Assembly (NCBI GenBank): GCA_012295225.1
Contig: WMKK01000019.1
Coordinates: 248,001 to 312,000, forward strand
Reading direction: 5' to 3'
DNA: 64,000 nucleotides
Source of the DNA: Ostreococcus mediterraneus
Taxonomy: Eukaryota; Chlorophyta; Mamiellophyceae; Mamiellales; Bathycoccaceae
Position numbers and translations under genes: made by a program. The notes beneath the pieces were generated by a model. The model was not told the DNA's origin. It saw nothing but the letters and a program-made list of their open reading frames with translations, and searched no databases. This document shows positions 1-9,616 of the stretch, piece by piece (within the stretch, counting starts at the first letter, position 1; every line of letters begins with the position of its first letter).

Positions 1-154
1 TTTGGCGATGAAGATCCAATGTCAACATTTTTTTGGTGTTGTCGGCGTAGACTTTGTCGACTATATTTTGGATTACAACACAGCGTACGTCGCATTAACG
101 CGATAGAGATAGTGGCAAAATATGTACGTCTCATCATCGCGACGCGTTTTGAAT
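1..154. other. 3' flank of the SDR gene, no gene seen
   Basis: This stretch lies beyond the stop codon of the minus-strand SDR reductase. I see only a T-rich run near position 30 and no reading frame worth calling. It may hold the reductase 3' untranslated region and the end of a neighbour lying outside the window. Confidence 0.5.
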
Positions 155-1120
155 TCAGAGGTTCTTTTTGTAGTCACCCATAAAGTGCGCGAAACGCGAG
201 ATGAGCGTGGCGAAGAAGCCGTAATCAAAGAGCTTGAGCAACATGCGAAAGCCGATGGCGACGCCTCCAATATCGTGCCATAAGACGCGACCAATGGGGC
301 GAATGATTTCATCGGGTAATTCTTCCGGCTTCACCGCGAGTTTCATGAAAAAGTTGAGCGAGTCGAGCTTGTGCGCCTTGTCGTAGAACGCCGAGGCGAC
401 TGGGGATGGGTGCACGGCGCACACGTCGATGCCTCGCGACTTCAATTCCACGCCAATATTCGCCGCAAACGACGAAATATACGCCTTCGTTGCGCCATAT
501 AACGCGCTAAATGGCGTCGGCTGACACGCCGCCGCGCTCGACGTGAACACTACGCACCCCTTGAGCTTCTTTTCCAACATTCTCGTCACAAAGACGTGCG
601 AAATCTTCATCGCGCTCGTCGCGTTGCATTCGTGATTCGCCATCAATTTATCCAACGGCTGCTTATCAAAAAACCCCGTAAGCATGTACCCAGCGTTGTT
701 AAACACGCACTGCACATCGATATCGCTCGTTGCTTTCGAAATCGTCTCCAAATACTCCCCTCGACTCAAATCGCACCCAACCTTGCGAAACTCGACGCGC
801 GCGCCGAATCGCTCCTTGAGCTCCACGAACGTCGTCTCGAGCAACGGCTCATCGATCGCCACGAGCACGACATTCAACCCTTGCTCCGCGAGCTTTATCG
901 CGAGCGATTTCCCAATCCCAGACGACGCCCCGGTGACGAGCGCCCACGATGCGCCGTACTTGTGCTTTAAATTTTGCTTGGGCAGCGCCGACACGAGCGC
1001 CTTGGGGAACCAATACGTGCCGAGCGCGATCAAGCCGTAGAACGCCAACACGAACGATACGCTGTCGTCGATGAATGCCGGCACGCGCACGTACGTCGGG
1101 ACGTAGCGAAGCACGCCCAT
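155..1120 (-). CDS. SDR-family 3-ketoacyl-CoA reductase / 17-beta-HSD-like
   Basis: A 321-residue short-chain dehydrogenase. Seen: a hydrophobic N-terminal segment (about residues 17-36), the nucleotide-binding motif TGASSGIG (63-70), NNAG (141-144), serines near 194-195, and the catalytic pair Tyr208 and Lys212 in YGATK. The layout (membrane anchor, then Rossmann domain, then a hydrophobic C-terminal part around 275-310) matches the ER-bound 3-ketoacyl-CoA reductase and 17-beta-hydroxysteroid dehydrogenase 12 group, which carry out the first reduction in very-long-chain fatty acid elongation. The TGASSGIG form differs from the TGPTDGIG of plant KCR, so another lipid or steroid substrate is possible. 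The gene is divergent from PPDK across about 540 bp. The ATG at 1120 is the first in frame. The family is certain; the substrate is inferred. Confidence 0.85.
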   Translation of the reverse strand: MGVLRYVPTYVRVPAFIDDSVSFVLAFYGLIALGTYWFPKALVSALPKQNLKHKYGASWALVTGASSGIGKSLAIKLAEQGLNVVLVAIDEPLLETTFVELKERFGARVEFRKVGCDLSRGEYLETISKATSDIDVQCVFNNAGYMLTGFFDKQPLDKLMANHECNATSAMKISHVFVTRMLEKKLKGCVVFTSSAAACQPTPFSALYGATKAYISSFAANIGVELKSRGIDVCAVHPSPVASAFYDKAHKLDSLNFFMKLAVKPEELPDEIIRPIGRVLWHDIGGVAIGFRMLLKLFDYGFFATLISRFAHFMGDYKKNL

Positions 1121-1663
1121 CGCGCCGCGTAATGGTGTCGACGACGACGACCACCACCGCTCCAGCGCGATCGCGCATCTGGAATCGCGCGCGCATCCAC
1201 CTATGCGCTGACTTCACATACTCGACACACACATACGCCCATATACTCACAAAACACATACCCCCCATACGTGTACACCTTTATATACATACCACTATAC
1301 CATGGAGTGTACGCACATCCGCGCCGCATGTCCGATCACCCCAGGCCCACGTGTGTACATACCCGCGTGTCATCGCGTCATACTCCCGGGCGCGCACCCC
1401 TATTTATGTATTCGTCGCATGGCCCCTCCAACGAGGCACCCTCGACGTCGTCAGGGCGCCTCGCGCGCGCGACACTCCGCGACGCCCGCAGCGCGCCGCA
1501 CGACGCGCGACACCGAACGACCCGTCGGATTTCGCCGCACATAAATTGCACGCACGACATCGCGTCGCGCGATCGCCCAGAACACGGTCGCATCGCGTCG
1601 AGACGCGCGCGTGACGATTGGCACCCCCGCGCATTCGCATTGCACAGGCGTGTGGATTAATTC
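1121..1663. promoter_or_regulatory. divergent promoter region, SDR / PPDK
   Basis: This 543 bp gap separates the divergent start codons of the SDR reductase and PPDK. It carries a CA/TA-rich stretch (about 1210-1300) with repeated ACATAC and ACACAT words, then a GC-rich stretch. Several open frames cross it, but they are biased, Arg-rich translations without a recognisable domain. I treat it as a shared regulatory region with both 5' untranslated regions. Confidence 0.5.
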
Positions 1664-4597
1664 ATGATGATTGCGACTTTAGGCGCGGTGTGCGCGCCGG
1701 TGCGCGCGCCGTGGACGACGCATGCGTCGCAAGGGGGTGTGCGGGGGGTGGTGATGACGCGCGTGGTGCGTAGACCGGGGATGTGCGCGGTGAAGGGGGC
1801 GCGAGCGGGCGACCGCGCGCGCGCGCGAGGCTCCTCCGCGCGTCGCGCGTCGTCGTCGTCTTCGTCGTCGTCGTCTTCGTCGTCGTCCGTGGATGCGTCG
1901 AAGAAAACGACGGGGAAATCATCGCAAATGCCGTCAGCGAGCTTACCGAAATCGGTGTACACCTTTGGTAACGGTCACGCAGAGGGTGATAAATCCATGA
2001 AGTCGCTCCTGGGCGGCAAGGGTGCCAACCTCGCGGAAATGTCGCGCGTGGGCTTGAGCGTGCCCCCTGGATTCACGGTGACCACGTCCACGTGCGCGTC
2101 GTATCACGACAACGCGCGCACGATACCACCGAGCGCGTGGGATGAAATGCTTGCGGGCGTGGCGCACATTGAAGGGGAGATGGGATTCGGGTTCGGCGAC
2201 GCGGCGAAGCCGCTTTTGGTGTCGGTGCGATCGGGCGCCGCGGTGAGCATGCCGGGGATGATGGATACGATTTTGAATCTTGGTTTGAACGATGACGTCG
2301 TCGAAGGGTTGGCGGTGAAATCCGGCAGCGCGAGGTTTGCGTATGATTCGTACCGACGGTTGTTGGATATGTATGGATCCGTGGTTATGGGTATCGAACG
2401 CGAGAAATTTGAACGAGCGTTGACGGCGTTCAAGGCGACCGTCGGCGTCGCGCGCGACGAAGATTTATCCGAATCCGACTTGCGCGGCGTGTGCGATGCG
2501 TACAAAGCCATCTATGCCGAAGAGAACTTATCGTTCCCGCAAGATCCGTACGAACAACTGCGATTGGCGACGCACGCGGTGTTTGATTCGTGGCAAAGCG
2601 ACCGGGCGAAAAAGTACATGGCGATTAATCAAATCGTCGGCGTGCGCGGGACGGCGGTGAACGTTCAAGCCATGGTGTTCGGGAACATGGGGCAAACGTC
2701 CGGTACCGGAGTGTTGTTCACGCGAAACCCGAGCACTGGGGAGAACGTGCTGTACGGAGAGTACCTCGTCAACGCGCAAGGGGAGGATGTCGTGGCGGGC
2801 ATTCGCACGCCCGAGGACATTTCGACGATGGAGCGCGCGCTTCCGGATGCCTACGCGGATCTCGTACGAAACACGCAAATTCTCGAACGTGAATACGGTG
2901 ACATGCAAGATATTGAATTTACGGTGCAAGAATCAAAGTTGTACATGTTGCAGTGCCGTTCGGGGAAGCGAACGGGCGCGGCGGCGGTGAAGATTGCGGT
3001 TGATTTGGTCAACGAGGGCGCGTGCGACGAACGTCGGGCGATTACGCTCGTCGAACCGACGCACGTGGATCAATTGCTTCATCCGCAGTTCAAGTCTGAA
3101 GAATCATACAAGGCGAATGTGATTGGCACTGGTTTGCCTGCGTCACCCGGCGCCGCGGTTGGTCGTGTGGTGTTCTGTACGGAGGATGCGGAAGCTGCGA
3201 AAGCGCGGGGCGAACCGTCAATCCTGGTTCGCGCCGAGACGTCGCCCGAAGACGTCGGCGGCATGAATGCCTCGGAAGGCATCTTAACCGCACGCGGTGG
3301 CATGACATCGCACGCCGCCGTCGTCGCGCGTGGATGGGGTAAACCTTGCGTTTCAGGCTGTGGTGACATCTCCATCGACGAACACGCCAAGACGTTTACG
3401 TTGGGCGGCGTCACCGTCAAGCAAGGCGACTGGATTTCGTTAAACGGCTCCACGGGCCAAGTCATCTTGGGCGCTGCCGAGCTCGCCGTCGCCACTCAAA
3501 GCGAATATCTCGAGACTTTCATGTCATGGGTGGATAAATTCCGTACCATGCGCGTCTTGGCGAACGCAGATACGCCTGCGGACGCCGCGGCGTCTCGCGC
3601 CAACGGCGCCGAAGGCATCGGCTTGGTGCGCACCGAACACATGTTCTTCGGCACTGGCGAGCGCATTCGTGCCGTTCGTCGCATGATTTTGGCCAAGGAC
3701 ACGCCCACGCGCAAATCTGCGTTGGATGACTTGTTGCCGTACCAGCGCGAGGATTTCACGGGCATCTTTAAAGCCATGAGTGGCTTGCCCGTGACGGTTC
3801 GTCTGCTCGACCCGCCGTTGCACGAATTCCTCCCCGAAGGCGGCGTGGACGAAGTCTGCCAAGTCTTAAGCGAAGACACGGGCGAAAGCGAAGAAGACAT
3901 CGCGGAGTGCATCGAAAAGCTCGCCGAGGTGAACCCGATGTTGGGCTTCCGTGGATGCCGCTTGGCGATTACGTTCCCAGAGATTGCGGAGATGCAAGTG
4001 CGCGCCATCATGGAAGCGGCGTGCGACGCCAAGCGCGACGGCGCGGATCCGGTTCCGGAAATCATGATTCCGCTCGTCGGTACCGTGGAAGAACTCAAGC
4101 AACAAACGACGCTGGTTCGCGCGGTGACGAGCAAAGTGTTCGCTGAGCGAGGGATGGAAATTGCGTACAAAGTGGGCACGATGATTGAAATCCCGCGCGC
4201 GGCGCTCCTGGCGGATGAAATCTCCGCGCACGCGGATTTCTTCTCTTTCGGTACGAATGATCTCACGCAAATGACGTTCGGGTACTCTCGCGACGACGTG
4301 GGTAAATTCTTACCATCGTACATCGAAAAGGGTATTCTCAAGTACGATCCGTTCGAGGTTATCGATCGTAAGGGTGTCGGCAAGCTCGTGACGATGACCG
4401 TCGACGCCGCCCGCTCGACGCCGACATCCACCGTACAAAAGTGCGGCGTCTGCGGCGAACACGGCGGTGATCCACAGTCTATCGAGTTCTTCCAACAATC
4501 TGGCTTGGACTACGTCTCGTGCTCGCCATTCCGCGTGCTCATCGCGCGATTGGCTGCGGCGCAAGCTGCAGTGAAGGGCGAAGACGCCGCGAAGTAA
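1664..4597 (+). CDS. PPDK: pyruvate, phosphate dikinase (plastid)
   Basis: A full-length PPDK of 977 residues. It interconverts pyruvate, ATP and phosphate with phosphoenolpyruvate, AMP and pyrophosphate. Residues 1 to about 85 form a basic, Ser-rich transit-like peptide with a run of about 15 serines (a TCG/TCT repeat in the DNA). The nucleotide-binding domain follows, beginning near the motif [10 protein letters not shown]. The phosphohistidine domain carries catalytic His550 in [14 protein letters not shown]. Thr548 is the residue equivalent to the one phosphorylated by the PPDK regulatory protein in plants, so light/dark control is plausible. The C-terminal PEP/pyruvate barrel ends with [15 protein letters not shown] has been discussed as part of a C4-like carbon route in Ostreococcus; the sequence shows the enzyme, not that flux. 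The first in-frame ATG is at 1664; an inner Met could be used in a cytosolic form. Confidence 0.97.
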   Translation: MMIATLGAVCAPVRAPWTTHASQGGVRGVVMTRVVRRPGMCAVKGARAGDRARARGSSARRASSSSSSSSSSSSSVDASKKTTGKSSQMPSASLPKSVYTFGNGHAEGDKSMKSLLGGKGANLAEMSRVGLSVPPGFTVTTSTCASYHDNARTIPPSAWDEMLAGVAHIEGEMGFGFGDAAKPLLVSVRSGAAVSMPGMMDTILNLGLNDDVVEGLAVKSGSARFAYDSYRRLLDMYGSVVMGIEREKFERALTAFKATVGVARDEDLSESDLRGVCDAYKAIYAEENLSFPQDPYEQLRLATHAVFDSWQSDRAKKYMAINQIVGVRGTAVNVQAMVFGNMGQTSGTGVLFTRNPSTGENVLYGEYLVNAQGEDVVAGIRTPEDISTMERALPDAYADLVRNTQILEREYGDMQDIEFTVQESKLYMLQCRSGKRTGAAAVKIAVDLVNEGACDERRAITLVEPTHVDQLLHPQFKSEESYKANVIGTGLPASPGAAVGRVVFCTEDAEAAKARGEPSILVRAETSPEDVGGMNASEGILTARGGMTSHAAVVARGWGKPCVSGCGDISIDEHAKTFTLGGVTVKQGDWISLNGSTGQVILGAAELAVATQSEYLETFMSWVDKFRTMRVLANADTPADAAASRANGAEGIGLVRTEHMFFGTGERIRAVRRMILAKDTPTRKSALDDLLPYQREDFTGIFKAMSGLPVTVRLLDPPLHEFLPEGGVDEVCQVLSEDTGESEEDIAECIEKLAEVNPMLGFRGCRLAITFPEIAEMQVRAIMEAACDAKRDGADPVPEIMIPLVGTVEELKQQTTLVRAVTSKVFAERGMEIAYKVGTMIEIPRAALLADEISAHADFFSFGTNDLTQMTFGYSRDDVGKFLPSYIEKGILKYDPFEVIDRKGVGKLVTMTVDAARSTPTSTVQKCGVCGEHGGDPQSIEFFQQSGLDYVSCSPFRVLIARLAAAQAAVKGEDAAK

Positions 4598-4939
4598 GCT
4601 GTATAAAATTCCCGAGTAACTTTACGCCGCGCGGCTTTGCTTTCAACGTCGGAATTACCGCGACATATGAACAACCAAAGATGCACCCGCGCGCACGAAA
4701 CAACTTTCGATGTATACTCTTGTGTACCTTTTAATGAGACAATATTCCCAACGCATGCTAAAATTATACAGAGATTACCACGCGAGACGCGGAGTAGGGC
4801 GAATGAAAAAGAGCTCTTCCCGTGTTTGTTAAAAGCAAATATTCTACTAGGTGACAAGCGCATTCTAAACACACCGTCATCGTGATTATCATCGAGTATC
4901 TCCCACACCACCTCGGTGCACTCAACAGCGCACCATTGC
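4598..4939. other. convergent intergenic, 3' ends of PPDK and eL15
   Basis: About 340 bp lie between two convergent stop codons. The base composition is lower in GC than the genes on either side. I see no gene or structured element here; it most likely holds the two 3' untranslated regions. Confidence 0.5.
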
Positions 4940-5894
4940 TTAACGGTAACGCTTGAGCGAGAGGCGGTTGTTGTTGCGCCACGTCGCGCGCTTGGACGGG
5001 CGCGACTTGGTGTAGTTGTGCCCCTTGCCTCGCAAACCGCGGTACTTGCGGCCAGCAGACGTCAAGCCGCGCATCTCGCGGTGCTTGTGCGTCGGGTTGC
5101 AGATCCAGTTAATACGCGGATCGTTTCTCACGCACTTGTGCATCGGGTCAACCATGATGATTTCATAGTACTTGTACACCGAATCTTGGTTCAACCAGTA
5201 CGAGTTCAACACGCGCAAGGCGCCGCAACGACGCGCGGCGCGCTCCTCAGCCACCGAACGCAAGTTACGCGCAAACTTGAGCTTGGTGATACCGCAGTGC
5301 ACGGGCTTACCGTACACGATACCCTATTACGCCGCGAATGAAAACACAACGAGTCAGTACGCGCGCGAACACCTGTTTTGGGGCTTTAGGGCCACCCGAG
5401 CGTGGAGCTCAACCACCGCGTCGCGATCGCCCCGAGCCACGCGCCGCGAACGGCGACAACACACGCCACACAAAACACATACCTTGCTCACCGGTCGCTT
5501 ACGACCACCGCGACGCACGCGCGCGCGGTAGATGCAGAACCCTTGCTTCGCCTTGTACCCCAAACGACGCGCCTTGTCCGGTCGCGTCGGGCGCGTCACG
5601 CGGCAGATGGATGGCAATTGGCGGTACTCCCACACGCGGATACGCTGGAGGAAACGAAGAACATCGGATTGTTTCTTCTTCCACAACTCTTCGACGTATT
5701 TGTAAGCCTGTGGTGAGGGCGCGGCGAAACGCAGTCGGCGGTCAGTACGCGCGCGATCGCTTTGCGAAGGAAAACCCTAGAGCACGCGACACGACGCGAA
5801 CGCATCGCTCGCGCGGTCGAGCGCGGTCGCGCGAGAGCGCTGCAAGCACACGAGGACCATCGCGCGCATCGCATCGTCGAGCACGTACTCCCAT
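4940..5894 (-). CDS. RPL15: cytosolic 60S ribosomal protein eL15, three exons
   Basis: Joining three exons gives 204 residues, the usual eL15 length. Exon 1 is only six bases, ATGGGA at 5894-5889. Intron 1 (5888-5708) starts GTACGT and ends CACAG. Exon 2 is 5707-5483 and begins AYKYVEEL. Intron 2 (5482-5324) starts GTATGT and ends AATAG. Exon 3 is 5323-4940 and begins GIVYGKP. All junctions keep frame and rebuild the conserved N-terminus [10 protein letters not shown]. Conserved eL15 blocks are [25 protein letters not shown] and [17 protein letters not shown]. The protein is a core component of the large cytosolic ribosomal subunit. Telo-box-like AAACCCT sites lie about 105 bp upstream of the ATG and inside intron 1. 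A two-codon first exon is easily missed by automated gene callers. Confidence 0.95.
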
Positions 5895-5998
5895 GGTGTC
5901 GACGTCGGCGCTGTAAAGCGAGGCGTTAAAAGGCGGATCGCGGCGTCGCGGCGCGCGATTTGAGGTCGATCTGCGAGACGCCGAATGTCCGAACAACG

Positions 5999-6006
5999 AG
6001 GGTTTA
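5999..6006 (-). promoter_or_regulatory. telo-box upstream of eL15
   Basis: On the minus strand this reads TAAACCCT, about 105 bp upstream of the eL15 start codon. AAACCCTA telo-boxes are known promoter elements of ribosomal protein genes in plants. A second copy, AAACCCTAG on the plus strand, lies in eL15 intron 1 at 5772-5780. Confidence 0.5.
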
Positions 6007-8066
6007 TCACATCATCCACGAGTCTCACATATACGTATTATACGCCACAGGAGCAGGTTGTATTAGTATAATGCATGATTCGGTCCGCGCGTATGCGGAG
6101 ATAAAAGTCGTGTTTCTCGTATTATAGATCTTGATACGCTATGTTTTGCTGAAATCCCGAGACGCGCGCGACCGCAGCCGCCACTCCAGCGCCATTCGTC
6201 GACGGACGAGGTGCGCGCTCGACGATGCGATGCGATGCGATGCGCGCGAGCGTGGACCGCGCGTGCGTGCGTGCTTTTCTTTTTTGCCTTCTCGTCTCGC
6301 ACGCGTCGTCGTCTTCGCCGTGGCGCGCGCGATGCGCGCGTCAGCGATCGCGGGCACAACGACCAACCATGTCGTCGTTGATGATTGGTTGCGGGCGCCG
6401 TCCCGCGCGCGCGCGCGACGCTCGAGTCGGTGAAGAAACATTCTAACGCTTGGCTACTGAGACAATCACGCGGCCGGGGTAGTTGCCGGGCTCAACCGTG
6501 TGTGTCGTCGTGACGTCAACTTGAGCTGTTTTAACTGAGACTCGACGGGTCGCGCCGGGTCGCGAACGCGACGCGCTGCGTGCGGGTGGATGCCTTATTT
6601 TTCTATTTTAGCCGCTTGCGGTGTTTGATGCGCATCAGGGCGTTTGTGTGTACAGGTCTCGGGGCGATTGATACCCGCCGTGCCGTGTGCCTGAAGGGAA
6701 ACCTATACGCGCCCGAGAAGAAAAGCTCGAGGTCGCGCCAGAGCGCGCGCGACGGGGGATTTTACTCGTCGAGCGCCCGGTGCGGGCTCACATTTTATTG
6801 TTTTCGCACGTGCGTGCGTGTATGTGCGTTTTGCCATGCGTCGCATGCGGCTCGCACGGCGCGTTCGTCAGGGATGTAAACGTGTCCAAATTGCTGAACA
6901 CCGTGAGGAAACAAAACATTATTCACCATCTTTCGACTGAGACGAACGCGCTCGAGAGACTGCGATTTTGCCTTTTTTCGATCGCCTTGTACGCATCTAG
7001 CACAAAGCCTTCGCTGCAGAGCTGCGCGCAGAGAGATGAGGACGTAGAACACCCTCGACTCGATTCGGCGTTTCAGTTTTGAGCGGGGGCGACATAAAAC
7101 AGGGGATGGGCTCTCCGTGGAGTTTTGACGTTCATAGTCGTCGAGACTACTCCGTAGTTCCACCACATTCGTGATTGATTTCGTTCTCGATATGCGTCAA
7201 GTGCGCTATAGAAGACTCACCGCGTCTCTTTCGTTTGTTGTTTCCACGATGCAGTCAGTTTGAGAAATGCGCCCGCCCGTTTCGGCGACGACGTAGGTAC
7301 GTCTTCAACGCGTCTCTCGTGCGCATGTGCTTTTGTTTTCTCGAATTTCCTTGACAAAGCAGAGGGCAAATCAGGCTCCGGCCGCGTGTGTTGCTCTCCC
7401 GTCGTTCTAAGGTAAAGCCGACAGCCTTGGCATGGGTGAGTAGGCGGTTGCTATCCACAGCCGTCTGCTCAATCGTCATCGCGACATTTTACTTTTTCCG
7501 TTTGTTTTCACGCCAGTCGCGCACGGGGTCACGAAACGACGCCCGAGGGCGAATGAACAACGCAGTTACTATGATTCCAAAACCTTGATGCTGATTACCT
7601 ATGAGGCCTAATCAAACCTCTAAGAAGTAATGAGTCACTGCGTCGCTCGTTCGTTCATCGCGCGCCGAGCCAAACAAACGCGCGTTTCGCCGATGACGAA
7701 AGAATATATTCTTAAGACGTCGTGAGTGAATTACCAATTATATTGCTTCAAACTTCCCGAGGCTTTTCGTGCGTTCATTGGTCATGTTTGGTTCTTCTAT
7801 CACCCTGTTTTGTTTTGTTTTTTAAAGCCGTTCCCGCTCGAATCACCTTCGCGTGGTCGAGCGTCGAGCCGCCAGTCGCGACTTTGCCTAAGGCGCTCCC
7901 TACTTCCTTGGAGCTGATCTTTTTACTTCCGTCGCGTACATCAGTCTCAGTCTGCTTCTGCAGGCGCCGGTCAGACAACCGGTATCCCAGGGGGGTCTTC
8001 ACTCCACGGCGAACGAGCGAACCGCCACGCTCGACCGTCACTAACATCACGGACCACATTCACGAC

Positions 8067-8088
8067 GGCGTCTCAAAGACGCCTTTTT
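8067..8088 (+). terminator. perfect stem-loop followed by T5
   Basis: A 7 bp stem GGCGTCT / AGACGCC with a 3-base loop CAA is followed directly by TTTTT. In a bacterium this would be called an intrinsic terminator. In a nuclear genome it could mark the end of an RNA polymerase III transcript, or an mRNA leader hairpin upstream of the MET1 start codon at 8296. It could also be chance. Confidence 0.3.
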
Positions 8089-8295
8089 CGCCTCGCGTTC
8101 GCGTACTCATCCCATCGTTTCTTTTCCCACCACGTCCCAGGTCTCGTTGTGACGATGAGTCATGTGTAATATTGTATAATTATCCATACCACACTTTATT
8201 CAACCATCCAAATCGACCGGCACGGAGACATTGAATACGCGCAACGCCGCGCTTCGCCGCTCGACGTCGGCGGGGCTTTGGCTCACCCAAGGAAT

Positions 8296-9297
8296 ATGCT
8301 TCTATCCGCACTCATCGACGCGTCGTTTCACGCACGCATCGCACGCACCGCGATCGTTGAACCCCAACGCACACGTACTCGTTTGTCCATGTCGTTCACG
8401 TCCGCTGCGCTGTCGCGCGCGCAATTTGCCACCGCGCGCGTCGCGGGCGCCGATCGACGATCCCGTCGACGTCATCAACGATTATCGGTCGTTATCCGCG
8501 CCGACGGCGCGTCCACGGACGCAGACACGTACGAGTTGAACTTGGCCAAGCCCATTGAGTTGAAATTTAACCGTGGAAACGACGGTGGGGCGTACGTGGT
8601 GTTCGTGCCGACGGAAAAGAAGTACGATGGGATTGAGATTGGTGACAGAATCGAAGCGGTGAGCGCGTCGTTTGGTAACGAGATTTGGGGCGCTGAATCG
8701 TACGGACAAGTGATGTACGCGATCAAGAATAGAAGTGGTGACATTTATTTGAAGATGAAAAAGATGAATGGTGATTTGAGCGCTTTGGAAGTGAATGAGA
8801 AGTCTTCGGCGTTTAAGAATGAGCGCGCCGGGGGCAACTACGGCGCCGGGACCAAGGAGCAACAGATGAACAACTATTCAAAGAAGCGTGAATTGGAGAA
8901 TCAACGCTTGGATATGTTTGATGAAGCTATTGAGTTGTATAACGGTAAAGATTACGACAGCGCGTTGATTATCTTTGAGGAAGTTGCGGCTTTGGAGCCG
9001 AAGAATTACATGGGCGACGACTTCAGCAAGACGACTGAAATTTACAAAGTCGCGCAATACAACATCGCGTGCTGCTTCTCTCGCATCGGCAAGGAGGATG
9101 AGTCCATTTTGGCATTGAAGCGTTGCATGTCCGCGGGCTGGACCGATTACCGTAAGATTCGCACCGATCCGAGCTTGGCATTTGTGCAAAAATCGCAAAA
9201 GTTCCAAGAGCTCATGGACAAGTTTGACGAACCCATCATCAACGCCAACGCCGTCAAGGCGTTCAAGTCCCTCTTCAACATTGGTGGTAAGAAGTAA
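8296..9297 (+). CDS. MET1: MET1/TEF30-like PDZ-TPR photosystem II assembly factor
   Basis: A 333-residue protein. Residues 1 to about 70 are basic and Ser/Ala/Arg-rich, as expected for a plastid transit peptide; a second Met at residue 32 could also serve as start. A PDZ-like domain follows (about 79-160), beginning TYELNLAKPIELKF and containing IGDRIEAVS. A TPR-like helical part spans about 205-290 and includes EAIELYNGKDYDSALIIFEEV and a segment ending CCFSRIGKEDESI. This domain order is that of Arabidopsis MET1 (also called ZKT) and Chlamydomonas TEF30. Those are stromal-side thylakoid proteins that bind PSII core subunits and promote PSII supercomplex assembly and repair. The open frame extends upstream only from a non-ATG codon. 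The identification is from remembered family sequence and domain order. Confidence 0.85.
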   Translation: MLLSALIDASFHARIARTAIVEPQRTRTRLSMSFTSAALSRAQFATARVAGADRRSRRRHQRLSVVIRADGASTDADTYELNLAKPIELKFNRGNDGGAYVVFVPTEKKYDGIEIGDRIEAVSASFGNEIWGAESYGQVMYAIKNRSGDIYLKMKKMNGDLSALEVNEKSSAFKNERAGGNYGAGTKEQQMNNYSKKRELENQRLDMFDEAIELYNGKDYDSALIIFEEVAALEPKNYMGDDFSKTTEIYKVAQYNIACCFSRIGKEDESILALKRCMSAGWTDYRKIRTDPSLAFVQKSQKFQELMDKFDEPIINANAVKAFKSLFNIGGKK

Positions 9298-9616
9298 ATC
9301 AACGAGACGGTAAAGCGAGACAAGACACGCACACCACATCGCTCGTTCAAGCACCAGCTCGCGCGTGAAATACGAGAACAATTGATATTCTTTCGTACGC
9401 CTCGCGCCGCACCTCATCCACTCGCGACGATAAATTATATAGACATAAACCCCTCTGTATACGACAAATTCGGACATTCGGCGCCATGTGGCGTTGGATG
9501 ACGTCGACCAAAAAGCGCTCGCCCATCGACACCACACGTCGACGCTCGCGCCTTTCGCCGCCCGACGCCGCTCGAGCCGCCCGAGACGCGCCCCGTGGAC
9601 GTTCGCTCGCACCGTC
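9298..9616. promoter_or_regulatory. intergenic and 5' region of the methyltransferase
   Basis: About 320 bp lie between two plus-strand genes. The first part carries the MET1 3' end and a short AT-rich patch (about 9430-9470, TAAATTATATAGACATAAA) that could include a core promoter. The later part is open in the methyltransferase frame but lacks an ATG until 9617. Confidence 0.4.

Larger units (their letters stand above)
5895..8295. other. 2.4 kb stretch without a recognised gene
   Basis: This is by far the longest gap in the window; most others are 50-550 bp. The first 200-300 bp upstream of 5894 must be the eL15 promoter. The rest has lower GC than coding DNA here, especially after 6580. 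Open frames on both strands are short (at most 170 codons), overlap each other and show no domain I recognise. Visible elements are a CRE-like TGACGTCA near 6511, a perfect 14-base palindrome AAGAATATATTCTT near 7700, and a strong stem-loop with a T run at 8067-8088. It may be a long 5' leader of MET1, a non-coding RNA gene, or an unresolved multi-exon gene. Confidence 0.5.

Noticed and set aside
1075-1614. 179-codon plus-strand frame between the SDR and PPDK genes
   Set aside because: Arg/Thr/His-rich low-complexity translation lying across a divergent promoter and antisense to the SDR start. No domain, and overlapping frames on both strands are equally long.
7775-8059. 94-codon minus-strand frame with protein-like composition
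   Set aside because: No family recognised, no partner exon found, and it is antisense to a 170-codon frame of equal quality. Kept only as part of the unexplained gap.
6600-8100. Possible U5, SRP, RNase P or telomerase RNA in the gap
   Set aside because: A GCCTTTTTT loop near 6970 recalled U5, but the flanks and Sm site do not fit. No SRP, RNase P or telomerase template motif was found.
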